Assembly: GCF_034043675.1 (NCBI RefSeq)
Contig: NZ_JAXCLA010000001.1
Coordinates: 186,001-250,000, forward strand
Direction of reading: 5' to 3'
From: KK5 sp034043675
Lineage (GTDB): Bacteria > Pseudomonadota > Gammaproteobacteria > Burkholderiales > Burkholderiaceae_C
DNA length: 64,000 nt
Shown: one piece after another, positions 34,912-44,048 of the stretch
Layout of the letters: every line of letters begins with the position of its first letter
How positions within the stretch are numbered: the stretch's first letter is position 1
Notes under the pieces: model-generated
Told to the model about the DNA's origin: nothing
The model's database searches: none
Seen by the model: only the letters and a program-made list of their open reading frames with translations
Position numbers and translations under genes: made by a program

Positions 34912-35700
34912 ATGATGGTGGACATGCCCTTGCGCCGCCCGCTGTCGTCGTTGCTGCTGTTCGCCGTCGCCACCTTGCTGGCCGGCCGGTCGAGCGCGGC
35001 CGAGGCAGCGGCGCCGCTGCGCATGCTGATCCTGTCCAGCGCCGCGATGCCGCTGGCCGAGATCCGGGACGACCAGGTCGAGGCCGGCCTGCTGAAGGAC
35101 CTGGGCGAGCGGATCGCCCGCGAATCCGAGATGCCGCTGAAGCTCGTCGTCATGCCGCGCAACCGTGTCGCCGAGGCCTTCGAGCACGACCAGGCCGATC
35201 TCTATTGCGACACCCTGCCCGAATGGCTGCCCGCGCGGCTGCAGCCGAGGCTGCAATGGAGCGTGCCGGTCAACAGCAACCCGCAGTACGTCGTCAGCGC
35301 CGCGCCGCGGCCGGCGCCGCAGCTGTGGCAGCAGATGCACGGCGCCACCGTCGTGACGCTGCTGGGCTTCGAATACCCGAAGCCGCCGGAGCTGGCCCAG
35401 GGCTTCGCCGAACACCTGTGGGAGCGCAGCGACGCCGTCACCGAGGAAGCCATGCTGCGCCGGCTGCTGATGGGCCGCGGCGATTTCGGCATCGTCGGCG
35501 CGCAGTCGCTGAACTGGTTCCTGCGCAACAATCCCCGGGCCCGCATCAACATCGGCATGACCCTGGTCAGCGAACCGACGCGCTGCGCGCTGACCCGGCG
35601 CGCGGGCTTCCCGGGCGAGCGCGTGCTGCAGGCGATCAAGCGGCTCGGCGACCATGGCGAACTGCAGCGCCTGCAACGCAACTACCAACCCCGACCCTGA
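34912..35700 (+). CDS. Periplasmic solute-binding protein, SBP_bac_3-like
   Basis: The 262-residue protein has a signal peptide (about the first 32 residues, ending SSAAEA) and a type-II periplasmic binding fold related to family 3: PLRMLILSSAAMPLAEI, GLLKDLGERIARESEMPLKLVVMPRNRVAEAFEHDQADLYC, and GDFGIVGAQSLNWFL. No permease or ATPase is adjacent, so it may be an orphan receptor. The start is uncertain: ATG 34912, 34915 and 34924 are all possible and no good ribosome site decides. The downstream glycosyltransferase begins 1 bp after its stop, suggesting co-transcription. Confidence 0.75.
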   Translation: MMVDMPLRRPLSSLLLFAVATLLAGRSSAAEAAAPLRMLILSSAAMPLAEIRDDQVEAGLLKDLGERIARESEMPLKLVVMPRNRVAEAFEHDQADLYCDTLPEWLPARLQPRLQWSVPVNSNPQYVVSAAPRPAPQLWQQMHGATVVTLLGFEYPKPPELAQGFAEHLWERSDAVTEEAMLRRLLMGRGDFGIVGAQSLNWFLRNNPRARINIGMTLVSEPTRCALTRRAGFPGERVLQAIKRLGDHGELQRLQRNYQPRP

Positions 35701-35701
35701 T

Positions 35702-36919
35702 ATGGCGAAATTCCTGATGGGCTGGGAACTCGGTGACGGCCTCGGCCACGCCGCCCGCATCAAGCCGTTGGCGCAGGAACTGCAGCGGCGCGGCCACGAG
35801 ACCTTGCTGGTGCTGCGCGACCTGGTCCAGCCCGCCGAGATCCTGCAGGACCTGCAGGGCACGCCGCGCCTGCAGGCGCCGCACTGGCAGCACCAGACCC
35901 GCGGCCTGCCGCAGCCGCTGGCCAGCTTGCCGGAGATCCTGCTGAGCCAGGGCTGGCTGCTGGCCGCGCATGCGCGCGCGCTGGTCGAGGGCTGGCTCGC
36001 CGCGATCCGCCTGAGCGGCAGCCAGGTGCTGGTGGCCGACTACGCGCCCAGCGCCGTGCTGGCCGCCCGCATCGCCGGCATCCCCTGCGCGACGATGGGC
36101 ATCGGTTTCTACATGCCGCCGGACACCACGCCGCTGCCCAGCATCCGGCCCGAGCTGAACATCCCGACGCAGCGCCTGCTGGACACCGAGCGGCTGGTCC
36201 TGGCGAACGCCAATGCGGTGCTGGCCGCCCACGGCAAGCCGCCGCTGGGGCGGCTCCACGAGCTCTACACCGGCGACCGCCCGCTGCTGTGCACCTGGCC
36301 CGAGCTGGACCACTACGGGCGGCCCGAAAGCGCCGCGCAAGGCTGGTTCGGCCCAACCTTCCTCGCCGATGCCGACAAGGGCGAGCGCCCCGCCTGGCCC
36401 GCGGGCACCGGGCCGCGCGTGTTCGCCTACCTGAAGTCCGGCCACCCCGACCACGCCGCCTGGCTGCAGGCGCTGGTCGACAAGGGCTGCCGCGTGATCT
36501 GCTACCTGCCCGAGGTGGCGGCCGGCAAGCCGCCGCCGCTGCGCTCGCCGCTGCTGCACTACGCGGCCCGGCCGGTCAGCCTCGGCGCGGTGCTGCCCGA
36601 CAGCGACCTGATCGTCTGCCACGCCGGCGAAGCCACCTTGGCCCAGGGCCTGCTGGCCGGCGTGCCCCTGCTGCTGCTGCCGATGCAGGCCGAGCAGGCG
36701 GTGATGGCGCGCGTGGCCGCGGCGCGCACCGGCGCGGCGATCAACGCGGCCGAGCTGCCCCGCCCGTTGCCGATGGCCGCCACGCTCGGCCGGCTGCTGG
36801 ACGACGGACGGATGCGCGAGAACGCCGTCGCCTTCGCGGCGCGCTACCGCGGCTTCTCGCACGCCGGGCAAACGACGCGGATGGTGAACGAATTCGAGGC
36901 GCTGCTTTCGCGATCCTGA
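35702..36919 (+). CDS. GT-B fold glycosyltransferase, UDP-glycosyltransferase-like
   Basis: The 405-residue protein has an N-terminal Rossmann domain (MAKFLMGWELGDGLGHAARIKPLAQELQRRGHE) and a C-terminal nucleotide-sugar domain with VLPDSDLIVCHAGEATLAQGLLAGVPLLLLPMQAEQAVMA, a GT1/GT28-like donor-binding pattern (HAG...G.P....P...EQ). It is soluble. Donor and acceptor are unknown. It has no cluster of surface-polysaccharide or natural-product genes around it, which is unusual for this type. ATG at 35702. Confidence 0.8.
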   Translation: MAKFLMGWELGDGLGHAARIKPLAQELQRRGHETLLVLRDLVQPAEILQDLQGTPRLQAPHWQHQTRGLPQPLASLPEILLSQGWLLAAHARALVEGWLAAIRLSGSQVLVADYAPSAVLAARIAGIPCATMGIGFYMPPDTTPLPSIRPELNIPTQRLLDTERLVLANANAVLAAHGKPPLGRLHELYTGDRPLLCTWPELDHYGRPESAAQGWFGPTFLADADKGERPAWPAGTGPRVFAYLKSGHPDHAAWLQALVDKGCRVICYLPEVAAGKPPPLRSPLLHYAARPVSLGAVLPDSDLIVCHAGEATLAQGLLAGVPLLLLPMQAEQAVMARVAAARTGAAINAAELPRPLPMAATLGRLLDDGRMRENAVAFAARYRGFSHAGQTTRMVNEFEALLSRS

Positions 36920-36963
36920 ATTCATTTGTTCAAATATAGGTTCGTACGCTCCCCCGACGATCC

Positions 36964-38298
36964 ATGAACCCGAACGATCCGCAGCAGCAACCCGACTTCC
37001 TGACCGAGATGCGCCAGGATCTGTCCGACTGGCGCCAGTGGCTGGCCCGCGCCGTCGTGCTGGTCTATGCGGTGACGGCGGGTCTCGCGGTCGTCGCGTT
37101 CACCTGGCTGTCCGAGCACGCGCTGGCCGGCTTCGACCTGCTGCGGCACTGGCAGCCGCTGGCGCCGCTGGTCTGGACGCCGGCCTGGACGGCGGGCATG
37201 GCCTGGCTGACCTTGCGCTGGTTTCCCGGCGCCTCGGGCTCGGGCATTCCGCAGGTGATGAGCGCGTTGAACACCGGCCTCGCGCCGGAGCAGCGCTCGC
37301 GCTTCGTCTCGTTGCGCCTGAGCGCGGCCAAGCTCCTGATGACGGCGGGTGGCCTGCTCGGCGGCCTGGCGATCGGCCGCGAGGGGCCGTCGGTGCAGAT
37401 CGCGGCCGGCATCATGCACGACGCGCGGCGCTGGCTGCCGGCCCGCTCGGCCATCAACGAGCACGGCCTGCTGGTGGCCGGCGGCGCGGCCGGCATTGCC
37501 GCCGCCTTCAATGCGCCGCTGGCCGGCGTGATGTTTGCGATCGAGGAGTTGACGAACCGCATCGAGCAGCGCTCCAGCGGCCTGGTCATCGGGGCCATCG
37601 TGCTGGCCGGCCTGATGGCCGTGGCCGTGTTCGGCAACGCGTCCTACTTCGGCGTGATCCGCGTGTCCGCGCTGGACTGCGGCTTCCTGCTGCCGGGCCT
37701 GCTGGTGATCGTCGCCTGCGGTCTGCTCGGCGGCGGCTTCGCGCGGCTGCTGCACGCCAGCATCGTCGGCGGACGCGACCGCTTCAGCGCCCTGCGCGCG
37801 CGCCATCCGGTGCGCTTCGCCGCGGCCTGCGGCTTGGCCATCGCACTGCTGGGCCTGGCCAGCGGCGGCACCACCTTCGGCAGCGGCTACGACACCACGC
37901 GCAGCCTCGTCGAAGGCCAGAGCAGCACGCCGCTGCTGTACGTCACGCTGCGCATCGTCGCCACCTGGCTGGCCGTGTGGTCCGGCGTGCCGGGCGGCAT
38001 CTTCGCGCCCTCGCTGGCGATCGGTGCCGGCCTCGGCCACGACATCGCGCTGCTGACGCATATGACCGGCTCGACGCCGCTGATCGCGCTGGGCATGGCC
38101 GGCTTCCTCGCCGCGGTGACGCAGGCGCCGATGACCTCCTTCATCATCGTCATGGAGATGGTGGACGGCCACCAGATGGTGCTGAGCCTGATGGCTGCCG
38201 CGCTGGGCGCGAGCCTGATCTCGCGCTGGATCTGCGTGCCGCTGTACGGTGCGCTGTCGCGCGCGCAGTTGCAGAAGCTGCAAACCCACGCACCGTGA
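36964..38298 (+). CDS. ClC-family chloride channel/transporter
   Basis: The 444-residue polytopic protein has all three ClC selectivity motifs: GSGIPQV (about residue 89), GREGPSVQI (about 138, including the gating Glu at 140) and GIFAPSLAIGAGLG (about 345), plus a C-terminal helix Tyr candidate in PLYGALS. The intact gating Glu permits channel or Cl-/H+ antiport function; the proton-glutamate of antiporters was not assigned. There is no CBS domain. Confidence 0.92.
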   Translation: MNPNDPQQQPDFLTEMRQDLSDWRQWLARAVVLVYAVTAGLAVVAFTWLSEHALAGFDLLRHWQPLAPLVWTPAWTAGMAWLTLRWFPGASGSGIPQVMSALNTGLAPEQRSRFVSLRLSAAKLLMTAGGLLGGLAIGREGPSVQIAAGIMHDARRWLPARSAINEHGLLVAGGAAGIAAAFNAPLAGVMFAIEELTNRIEQRSSGLVIGAIVLAGLMAVAVFGNASYFGVIRVSALDCGFLLPGLLVIVACGLLGGGFARLLHASIVGGRDRFSALRARHPVRFAAACGLAIALLGLASGGTTFGSGYDTTRSLVEGQSSTPLLYVTLRIVATWLAVWSGVPGGIFAPSLAIGAGLGHDIALLTHMTGSTPLIALGMAGFLAAVTQAPMTSFIIVMEMVDGHQMVLSLMAAALGASLISRWICVPLYGALSRAQLQKLQTHAP

Positions 38299-38413
38299 TC
38301 TGCTGCACGGATGGGGCCACGAACCCCTCGCTCCTCGGGGATGCCAGCTAGCGCCATCTCCAAAACAATGGTTTCCATCGCAACCGGCATCGCTGCCAAG
38401 CCCTGGAAACCCG

Positions 38414-39031
38414 ATGAAAAAGCTTCTCGCCGCCACCCTGCTCGCCACCCCGCTGCTGGCCCTGGCCGCCCCGGCCAATCTGCTCAGCAATGGCAGTTTC
38501 GATGGCGACAGCGTCGGCGCCGACTCCTGGATCACCAGCATGAGCCCGCAGGGCTGGAGCACCGCCAGCGCCGGCCTCGAACTGCGCAACAACGTCGTCG
38601 GCACCGCCTTCGACGGCAACAACTTCGCCGAACTCGACACCGCCGGCAACAGCTTGATCAGCCAGACCGTCGGCACCGTGATCGGCCAGTGGTACACGCT
38701 GAGCTTCGAATACTCCAACCGCGCCGGCACCGATGTGTCGACCAACGGCCTGGCCTGGAGCTTCGGCAATGTCAGCGGTGTCGCGCCGACCCTGGCCCAG
38801 AACACCAGCGGCGACAACCAGTGGAACCTGTTCACCACCACTTTCCAGGCCACCGCCACGCAGACCACGCTGAAGCTCTGGGCCACCGGCACCAGCGACG
38901 GCCTGGGCAGCTCGCTGGACGCCGTCTCGCTGACGAGCGTCTCGGCCGTGCCTGAACCGCAGAGCTACGCCATGCTGGGCGCCGGCCTGCTGGTCGTGGC
39001 CGCGATGAAGCGCCGCCGCCAGCCGCGCTGA
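38414..39031 (+). CDS. PEP-CTERM sorting domain protein
   Basis: The 205-residue secreted protein has a signal peptide MKKLLAATLLATPLLALA, a beta-rich mature region (NLLSNGSFDGDSVGADSW, YTLSFEYSNRAGTDVS; DUF642-like galactose-binding appearance) and a C-terminal PEP-CTERM signal: VPEPQSYAML, a hydrophobic segment, then KRRRQPR. The tail is recognised by an exosortase (EpsH/XrtA type), which must be encoded elsewhere. It is probably an extracellular or biofilm matrix protein. It is preceded by a 115-bp gap with no gene. Convergent with the carboxypeptidase gene. Confidence 0.92.
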   Translation: MKKLLAATLLATPLLALAAPANLLSNGSFDGDSVGADSWITSMSPQGWSTASAGLELRNNVVGTAFDGNNFAELDTAGNSLISQTVGTVIGQWYTLSFEYSNRAGTDVSTNGLAWSFGNVSGVAPTLAQNTSGDNQWNLFTTTFQATATQTTLKLWATGTSDGLGSSLDAVSLTSVSAVPEPQSYAMLGAGLLVVAAMKRRRQPR

Positions 39032-39049
39032 TTCGTCAACCGAGATTCA

Positions 39050-40546
39050 TCAGCCGAGGTAACGCGCCTCCAGATGGGCGCGGAAATGCGCCGGGTTCAG
39101 CGAGTTTTCACCGCTGGCCCGGCGCGCCAGTTCCGGCGTCTCCCAGCGGCTGCCCTGGCTCCAGATCCGGTCCTTCAGCCAGCCGAACACCGGGGCCAGA
39201 TTGCCGGCGGCGATCTGCGCGTCGAGCGCCGGGTTCTCGCGCCGCATCGCGGCGAACCATTGCGCCGCGTACATCGCACCCAGCGTGTAGCAGGGGAAGT
39301 AGCCGATCAGGCCGGCGCCCCAGTGGACGTCCTGCATGCAACCGTCCTTGTAGTTGCCGCGCGTGTCCAGGCCCAGCAGGGCCATCATCTTCTCGTCCCA
39401 CAGCGCGGGGATGTCCTCGCATTCGATCTGGCCCTCGATCAGCGCGCGCTCGATCTCGTAGCGCAGGATCACGTGGGCGGGGTAGGTGACCTCGTCGGCG
39501 TCCACGCGGATCAGGCCCGGCTGCACGCGGGTCAGCAGGCGATGGACGTTGGCCGGCTCGAAGGCGGGCTGCATGCCGAAGTGCCGCACCAGCAGCGGCT
39601 GCAACAGCGGGGCGAAGGCCGGGTGGCTGCCCAGCTGCATCTCGAAGCTGAGGCTCTGGCTCTCGTGCAGGCCCATCGAGCGGGCGCGCGCCATCGGCTG
39701 GCCCAGCCACTCGCGTGGCAGGTTCTGCTCGTAGCGGCCGTGGCCGGTCTCGTGGATCACGCCCATCAGCGCGGGCAAGAAGCTGTCCTCGCGGTAGCGC
39801 GTGGTCATGCGCACGTCCTCGGGCACGCCGCCGCAGAAGGGGTGCGCGCTCTCGTCCATGCGGCCAGCCTCGAAGTCGAAGCCCAGCAGGCGCATCGCAT
39901 CGGTGCCCAGCGCCTGCTGCGCGGACTTCGCGAACGGGCCCTGCGGCTCCAGCACCGTCTCGCCGGCCTGCTTCTGCTGCACGCGGCGGATCAGATCCGG
40001 CAGCCACTGGCGCAGGTCGCCGAACACGCGGTCGACCTCGGCGGAGCGCATGCCGGGCTCGTAGCGGTCCATCAGCGCGTCGTAGGGCGACAGGCCCGAG
40101 CCCTCGGCCAGGCAGTGCGCCTCCTCGCGCGCCAGGCGCACGACCTCGCGCAGGTTCTCCAGGTAGCCGGCCCAGTCGTTGGCCGGACGCTGGCGGCGCC
40201 AGGCCTGCTCGCAGCGCGCGTTGGCCAAGGTACGGGCCTCGACCAGCGCTTGGGGCAGCGCGTTCGACGCATTCCAGGCGCGCTGCATCTCGCGCAGGTT
40301 GGCGCGCTCGTCCTCGGCCAGTGATTCGGCCGCGGCGGCAGCGAGCTGCGTCTTCAGCGCCGGGTCGGTGATCAGCTCGTGCAGCAGGCCGTCCATCTCG
40401 GCCAGCGCCTGCGAGCGCGCCTCGCCGCCCTTGGGTGGCATCAGCGCGGCTTCGTCCCAGCTGGCGATGTCGCGCAGGTGCGAGAGGCGGTGCAGGCGGT
40501 TCCAGGTGCGCGCGAGCGCGGCGTAGGCAGGCGTTGCGTTTGTCAT
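39050..40546 (-). CDS. Carboxypeptidase M32 (Taq type)
   Basis: The 498-residue metallopeptidase has the HEXXH zinc site HETGH (H265, E266, H269) with downstream GLHESQSLSFEMQLG supplying the third ligand Glu, and NLPREWLGQPM, typical of family M32. It removes C-terminal residues from peptides, except before Pro; cytoplasmic. The ATG at 40546 (MTNATPAYAAL) is preferred; another ATG 9 bp upstream is in frame. It follows the YqaA-like gene by 40 bp on the same strand. Confidence 0.93.
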   Translation of the reverse strand: MTNATPAYAALARTWNRLHRLSHLRDIASWDEAALMPPKGGEARSQALAEMDGLLHELITDPALKTQLAAAAAESLAEDERANLREMQRAWNASNALPQALVEARTLANARCEQAWRRQRPANDWAGYLENLREVVRLAREEAHCLAEGSGLSPYDALMDRYEPGMRSAEVDRVFGDLRQWLPDLIRRVQQKQAGETVLEPQGPFAKSAQQALGTDAMRLLGFDFEAGRMDESAHPFCGGVPEDVRMTTRYREDSFLPALMGVIHETGHGRYEQNLPREWLGQPMARARSMGLHESQSLSFEMQLGSHPAFAPLLQPLLVRHFGMQPAFEPANVHRLLTRVQPGLIRVDADEVTYPAHVILRYEIERALIEGQIECEDIPALWDEKMMALLGLDTRGNYKDGCMQDVHWGAGLIGYFPCYTLGAMYAAQWFAAMRRENPALDAQIAAGNLAPVFGWLKDRIWSQGSRWETPELARRASGENSLNPAHFRAHLEARYLG

Positions 40547-40586
40547 GCGCGGCATTGTGGACCCGGCCCGCGCAGGCTGACGGAAG

Positions 40587-41066
40587 TCAGAACACCCAGA
40601 GCAGGCCCGCGGTCATCGCCACGTAGCGCAGGAACTTGCCGATCGCCATGTAGGCGACGCAGGGCCAGAACGGCAAGCGCAGCCAGCCCGCCACCGCGCA
40701 CAGCGGATCGCCCACCAGCGGCAGCCAGGAGAGCAGGCAGGCCTTCGCCCCGAAGCGCTGCAGCCAAGCCAGCGCCCGCGCGTTGGGCGGCTTGTGATGC
40801 GTAGCGTGCTCGTAGGCGCGCTCCACGCCGTAGCCCATCCACCAGCTGATCGCGCCGCCGATCGTGTTGCCGGCGGTGGCCACGAACACGGCCGGCCAGA
40901 ACAGCTCGGGGTTGGCCTTCACCAGCAGCAGCACCATCGGCTCCGAGCCCAGCGGCAGCAGCGTGGCCGACACCAGGGCCACCACGAACAGGCTGGAGAG
41001 GCCCACCTGCGGCAGCGCCAAGGCCGCCATCAGGCTCTGGATCATCGAGCTCAACCACGCTTCCAT
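40587..41066 (-). CDS. YqaA/DedA-family (SNARE-associated) inner-membrane protein
   Basis: The 159-residue protein has about four TM segments: SSLFVVALVSATLLPLGSEPMVLLL, FVATAGNTIGGAISWWMGYG, RFGAKACLLSWLPLVGDPLCAVAGWLRL, and a C-terminal helix. The GDPLCAVAGWLR loop and NTIGGAISWWMG are typical of YqaA. DedA relatives affect membrane homeostasis and lipid carrier recycling; the exact role of YqaA is unclear. The ATG at 41066 (MEAWLSSMIQ) fits family length; longer N-terminal extension is Arg-rich shadow. Confidence 0.85.
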   Translation of the reverse strand: MEAWLSSMIQSLMAALALPQVGLSSLFVVALVSATLLPLGSEPMVLLLVKANPELFWPAVFVATAGNTIGGAISWWMGYGVERAYEHATHHKPPNARALAWLQRFGAKACLLSWLPLVGDPLCAVAGWLRLPFWPCVAYMAIGKFLRYVAMTAGLLWVF

Positions 41067-41173
41067 CGGAACATCATAGACATCGCTAGCTGACGCGATG
41101 CGCAGGTATACTTCTGCCTCTTTTTTGAGCACGCACTTCGCTCTCGCTCTCCTCTGCGCTCCCCCTCGCTTCC

Positions 41174-42223
41174 ATGCCCTCGCCCGTCCGAATCGGCCCC
41201 TACCTGCTGCCGAACCCGCTGTTCGTCGCACCGATGGCCGGCGTCACCGATCGCCCGTTCCGGCAGCTGTGCCGGCGCCTGGGCGCGGGCTATGCGGTCA
41301 GCGAGATGGTGACCTCGCGCAAGGATCTCTGGCACAGCCTGAAGACCTCGCGCCGAGCCAACCACGAGGGCGAGCCGGGCCCGATCGCCGTGCAGATCGC
41401 CGGCACCGATGCGCAGATGATGGCCGAGGCCACGACCTACAACATCGAGCGCGGCGCGCAGATCATCGACATCAACATGGGCTGCCCGGCCAAGAAGGTC
41501 TGCAACAAGTGGGCGGGCTCGGCGCTGATGCAGGACGAGCCGCTGGCGATCGAGATCGTCTCCGCCGTCGTCGAGGCGGCCGGCAATGTGCCGGTGACCC
41601 TGAAGATGCGCACCGGCTGGTGCGAGACCGAGAAGAACGCCGTGCGCCTGGCACGCGCTGCGCAGGACGCCGGCGTGGCCATGGTCACCGTGCACGGCCG
41701 CACGCGCGAGCAGGGCTACAAGGGCAGTGCCGAGTACGACACCATCGCCGCGGTGAAGGCCGCGCTGGCCATTCCCGTGGTGGCCAATGGTGACATCGAC
41801 TCGCCGCGCAAGGCCCGCGAGGTGCTGGCGCGCACCGGCGCCGATGCCGTGATGATCGGCCGCGCCGCGCAGGGCCGGCCGTGGATCTTCCGCGAGATCG
41901 CGCACTACCTCGCCACCGGCGAGGACCTGCCCGCCCCCAGCGTGCGCGAGGCGCGCGACTGGCTGGTCGAGCACCTGCACGACCACTACAGCCTCTACGG
42001 CGAGCTGACCGGCATGCGCAGCGCGCGCAAGCACATCGGCTGGGCCGTGCGCGGCCTGCCGGGCGGCGAGGCCTTCCGCCAGCGCATGAACCTGCTGGAG
42101 AGCACGCAGGACCAGGTCCGCGCGCTGACCGGCTGGTTCGACGCGCTGGCCGACCAGCATGAGCGGCTGCCGGTGGCGGCCGCCAACGACGACGAACTCA
42201 TCGAACAAGAAGAACAGGCATGA
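41174..42223 (+). CDS. dusB: tRNA-dihydrouridine synthase B
   Basis: The 349-residue flavoenzyme begins with the conserved segment IGPYLLPNPLFVAPMAGVTDRPFRQLCR. The FMN and catalytic parts are NMGCPAKKVCNKWAGSAL (catalytic Cys in CPAKKVCN), VTLKMRTGW, VTVHGRTREQGYKG and VMIGRAAQGRPWIF. DusB reduces uridine 17 in tRNA in Gammaproteobacteria. It is coupled to fis (ATGA overlap), the widely conserved dusB-fis arrangement. Confidence 0.96.
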   Translation: MPSPVRIGPYLLPNPLFVAPMAGVTDRPFRQLCRRLGAGYAVSEMVTSRKDLWHSLKTSRRANHEGEPGPIAVQIAGTDAQMMAEATTYNIERGAQIIDINMGCPAKKVCNKWAGSALMQDEPLAIEIVSAVVEAAGNVPVTLKMRTGWCETEKNAVRLARAAQDAGVAMVTVHGRTREQGYKGSAEYDTIAAVKAALAIPVVANGDIDSPRKAREVLARTGADAVMIGRAAQGRPWIFREIAHYLATGEDLPAPSVREARDWLVEHLHDHYSLYGELTGMRSARKHIGWAVRGLPGGEAFRQRMNLLESTQDQVRALTGWFDALADQHERLPVAAANDDELIEQEEQA

Positions 42224-42453
42224 CACCGAAACCGATCGACCAATGCGTTCGCGAGAACCTCGAGGTCTACTTCCGCGACCTCGACGGCGAAGACCCCCAT
42301 TCGATGCACGAGATGCTGATCAGCACGGTCGAGAAGCCGCTGCTGGAAGTCGTGATGGCCAAGGCCCAGGGCAACCAGAGCAAGGCTGCCGAATGGCTGG
42401 GCATCAACCGCAACACGCTGCGCCGCAAGCTGACCGAACACAAACTGCTCTAA
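42220..42453 (+). CDS. fis: Fis family DNA-binding protein
   Basis: The 77-residue protein ends with the Fis HTH LLEVVMAKAQGNQSKAAEWLGINRNTLRRKLTEHKL, nearly identical in layout to enterobacterial Fis. The N-terminal beta-hairpin arm is shorter than in E. coli (98 residues), usual for betaproteobacteria. Nucleoid-associated regulator. The start overlaps dusB, and purH begins 4 bp after its stop. Confidence 0.94.
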   Translation: MTPKPIDQCVRENLEVYFRDLDGEDPHSMHEMLISTVEKPLLEVVMAKAQGNQSKAAEWLGINRNTLRRKLTEHKLL

Positions 42454-42457
42454 CGCC

Positions 42458-44038
42458 ATGACTCAACTGACCGCACTCATCTCCGTCTCAGACAAGACCG
42501 GCATCGTCGAATTCGCCCAGGCACTGCACGCGCTGAAGGTGCGCCTGCTGTCCACCGGCGGCACGGCCAAGCTGCTGGCCGATGCCGGCCTGCCGGTCAC
42601 CGAGGTGGCCGAGCACACCGGCTTCCCGGAGATGCTGGACGGCCGCGTCAAGACGCTGCACCCGAAGATCCATGGCGGCCTGCTGGCCCGCCGCGACCTG
42701 CCGGAGCACGTCGCCGCGATCGACAAGCACGGCATCGACACGATCGACATCCTGGCCGTCAACCTCTACCCCTTCGAAGCCACCGTCGCCAAGCCCGGCT
42801 GCACGCTGGAAGACGCGATCGAGAACATCGACATCGGCGGCCCGGCGATGGTCCGCAGCGCAGCCAAGAACTGGAAGGACGTGACGGTGCTGACCGACGC
42901 GTCGCAGTACGCCCAGGTGCTGGAAGAGCTGAAGACCGCCGGCAAGACCAGCGACAAGACACGCTTCGCCTGCTCGGTCGCCGCCTTCAACCGCATCGCC
43001 CAGTACGACGCCGCTATCAGCAACTACCTGAGCGCGATCAACGAGGACGGCACGCACAACGCCTTCCCCGCGCAGATGAACAGCAGCTTCGTCAAGGTGC
43101 AAGACCTGCGCTACGGCGAGAACTCGCACCAGAGCGCCGCGCTGTACCGCGACCTGTTCCCCGCCCCCGGCTCGCTCGTCACCGGCAAGCAGCTGCAGGG
43201 CAAGGAGCTGAGCTACAACAACATCGCCGATGCCGATGCGGCCTGGGAGTGCGTGAAGAGCTTCGACGTGCCGGCCTGCGTGATCGTCAAGCATGCGAAC
43301 CCCTGCGGCGTGGCCGTCGGCGTCGATGCCGCGGAGAGCTATGCCAAGGCCTTCAAGACCGATCCGACCAGCGCCTTCGGCGGCATCATTGCCTTCAACC
43401 GCGTGGTGGACAAGGCAGCGGCCGAGCTGGTCGTCAAGCAGTTCGTCGAGGTGCTGATGGCACCGGGCTTCACGGCCGAGGCGCTGGCGATCTTCGCGCC
43501 CAAGGTCAATGTGCGCCTGATGCAGATCGACCTGCCGGCAGGTGGAACGACGCCGTGGCAGCAGGGCCGCAACGCGCAGGACAGCAAGCGCGTCGGCTCC
43601 GGCATCCTGATCCAGAGCGCCGACAACCACTTCCTCAAGCGCGAGGACCTGAAGATCGTCACCAAGCTGCAGCCCACCGCCCAGCAGCTCGATGACCTGA
43701 TGTTCGCCTGGACCGTGGCGCAGTACGTCAAGAGCAATGCCATCGTCTTCTGCGCGAACGGCATGACGATGGGCGTGGGCGCCGGCCAGATGAGCCGCCT
43801 CGACTCCGCCCGCATCGCCAGCATCAAGGCCGAGCACGCCAGCCTGTCGCTGAAGGGCACGGCCGTCGCCAGCGACGCCTTCTTCCCGTTCCGCGACGGC
43901 CTCGACGTGCTGGCCGATGCCGGCGCCACCAGCGTGATCCAGCCGGGCGGCTCGATGCGCGACGACGAAGTCATCAAGGCCGCCGACGAGCGCGGCATCG
44001 CGATGGTCCTCACGGGCGTCCGTCACTTCCGACACTGA
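42458..44038 (+). CDS. purH: Bifunctional AICAR transformylase/IMP cyclohydrolase PurH
   Basis: The 526-residue enzyme has an N-terminal IMP cyclohydrolase domain (ALISVSDKTGIVEFAQAL, LLSTGGTAKLL, MLDGRVKTLHPKIHGGLLARR, NIDIGGPAMVRSAAKN) and a C-terminal transformylase domain with the VKHANPCGVA motif and GAGQMSRLDS. It catalyses the last two steps of de novo IMP synthesis. It is in an operon with dusB-fis upstream; the PlsC-like gene follows after 10 bp. Confidence 0.97.
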   Translation: MTQLTALISVSDKTGIVEFAQALHALKVRLLSTGGTAKLLADAGLPVTEVAEHTGFPEMLDGRVKTLHPKIHGGLLARRDLPEHVAAIDKHGIDTIDILAVNLYPFEATVAKPGCTLEDAIENIDIGGPAMVRSAAKNWKDVTVLTDASQYAQVLEELKTAGKTSDKTRFACSVAAFNRIAQYDAAISNYLSAINEDGTHNAFPAQMNSSFVKVQDLRYGENSHQSAALYRDLFPAPGSLVTGKQLQGKELSYNNIADADAAWECVKSFDVPACVIVKHANPCGVAVGVDAAESYAKAFKTDPTSAFGGIIAFNRVVDKAAAELVVKQFVEVLMAPGFTAEALAIFAPKVNVRLMQIDLPAGGTTPWQQGRNAQDSKRVGSGILIQSADNHFLKREDLKIVTKLQPTAQQLDDLMFAWTVAQYVKSNAIVFCANGMTMGVGAGQMSRLDSARIASIKAEHASLSLKGTAVASDAFFPFRDGLDVLADAGATSVIQPGGSMRDDEVIKAADERGIAMVLTGVRHFRH

Positions 44039-44048
44039 TAATCGCGGC

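Noticed and set aside
38299..38413. Sigma-54 promoter for the PEP-CTERM gene
   Set aside because: No GG-N10-GC core with the right spacing was found in the gap.
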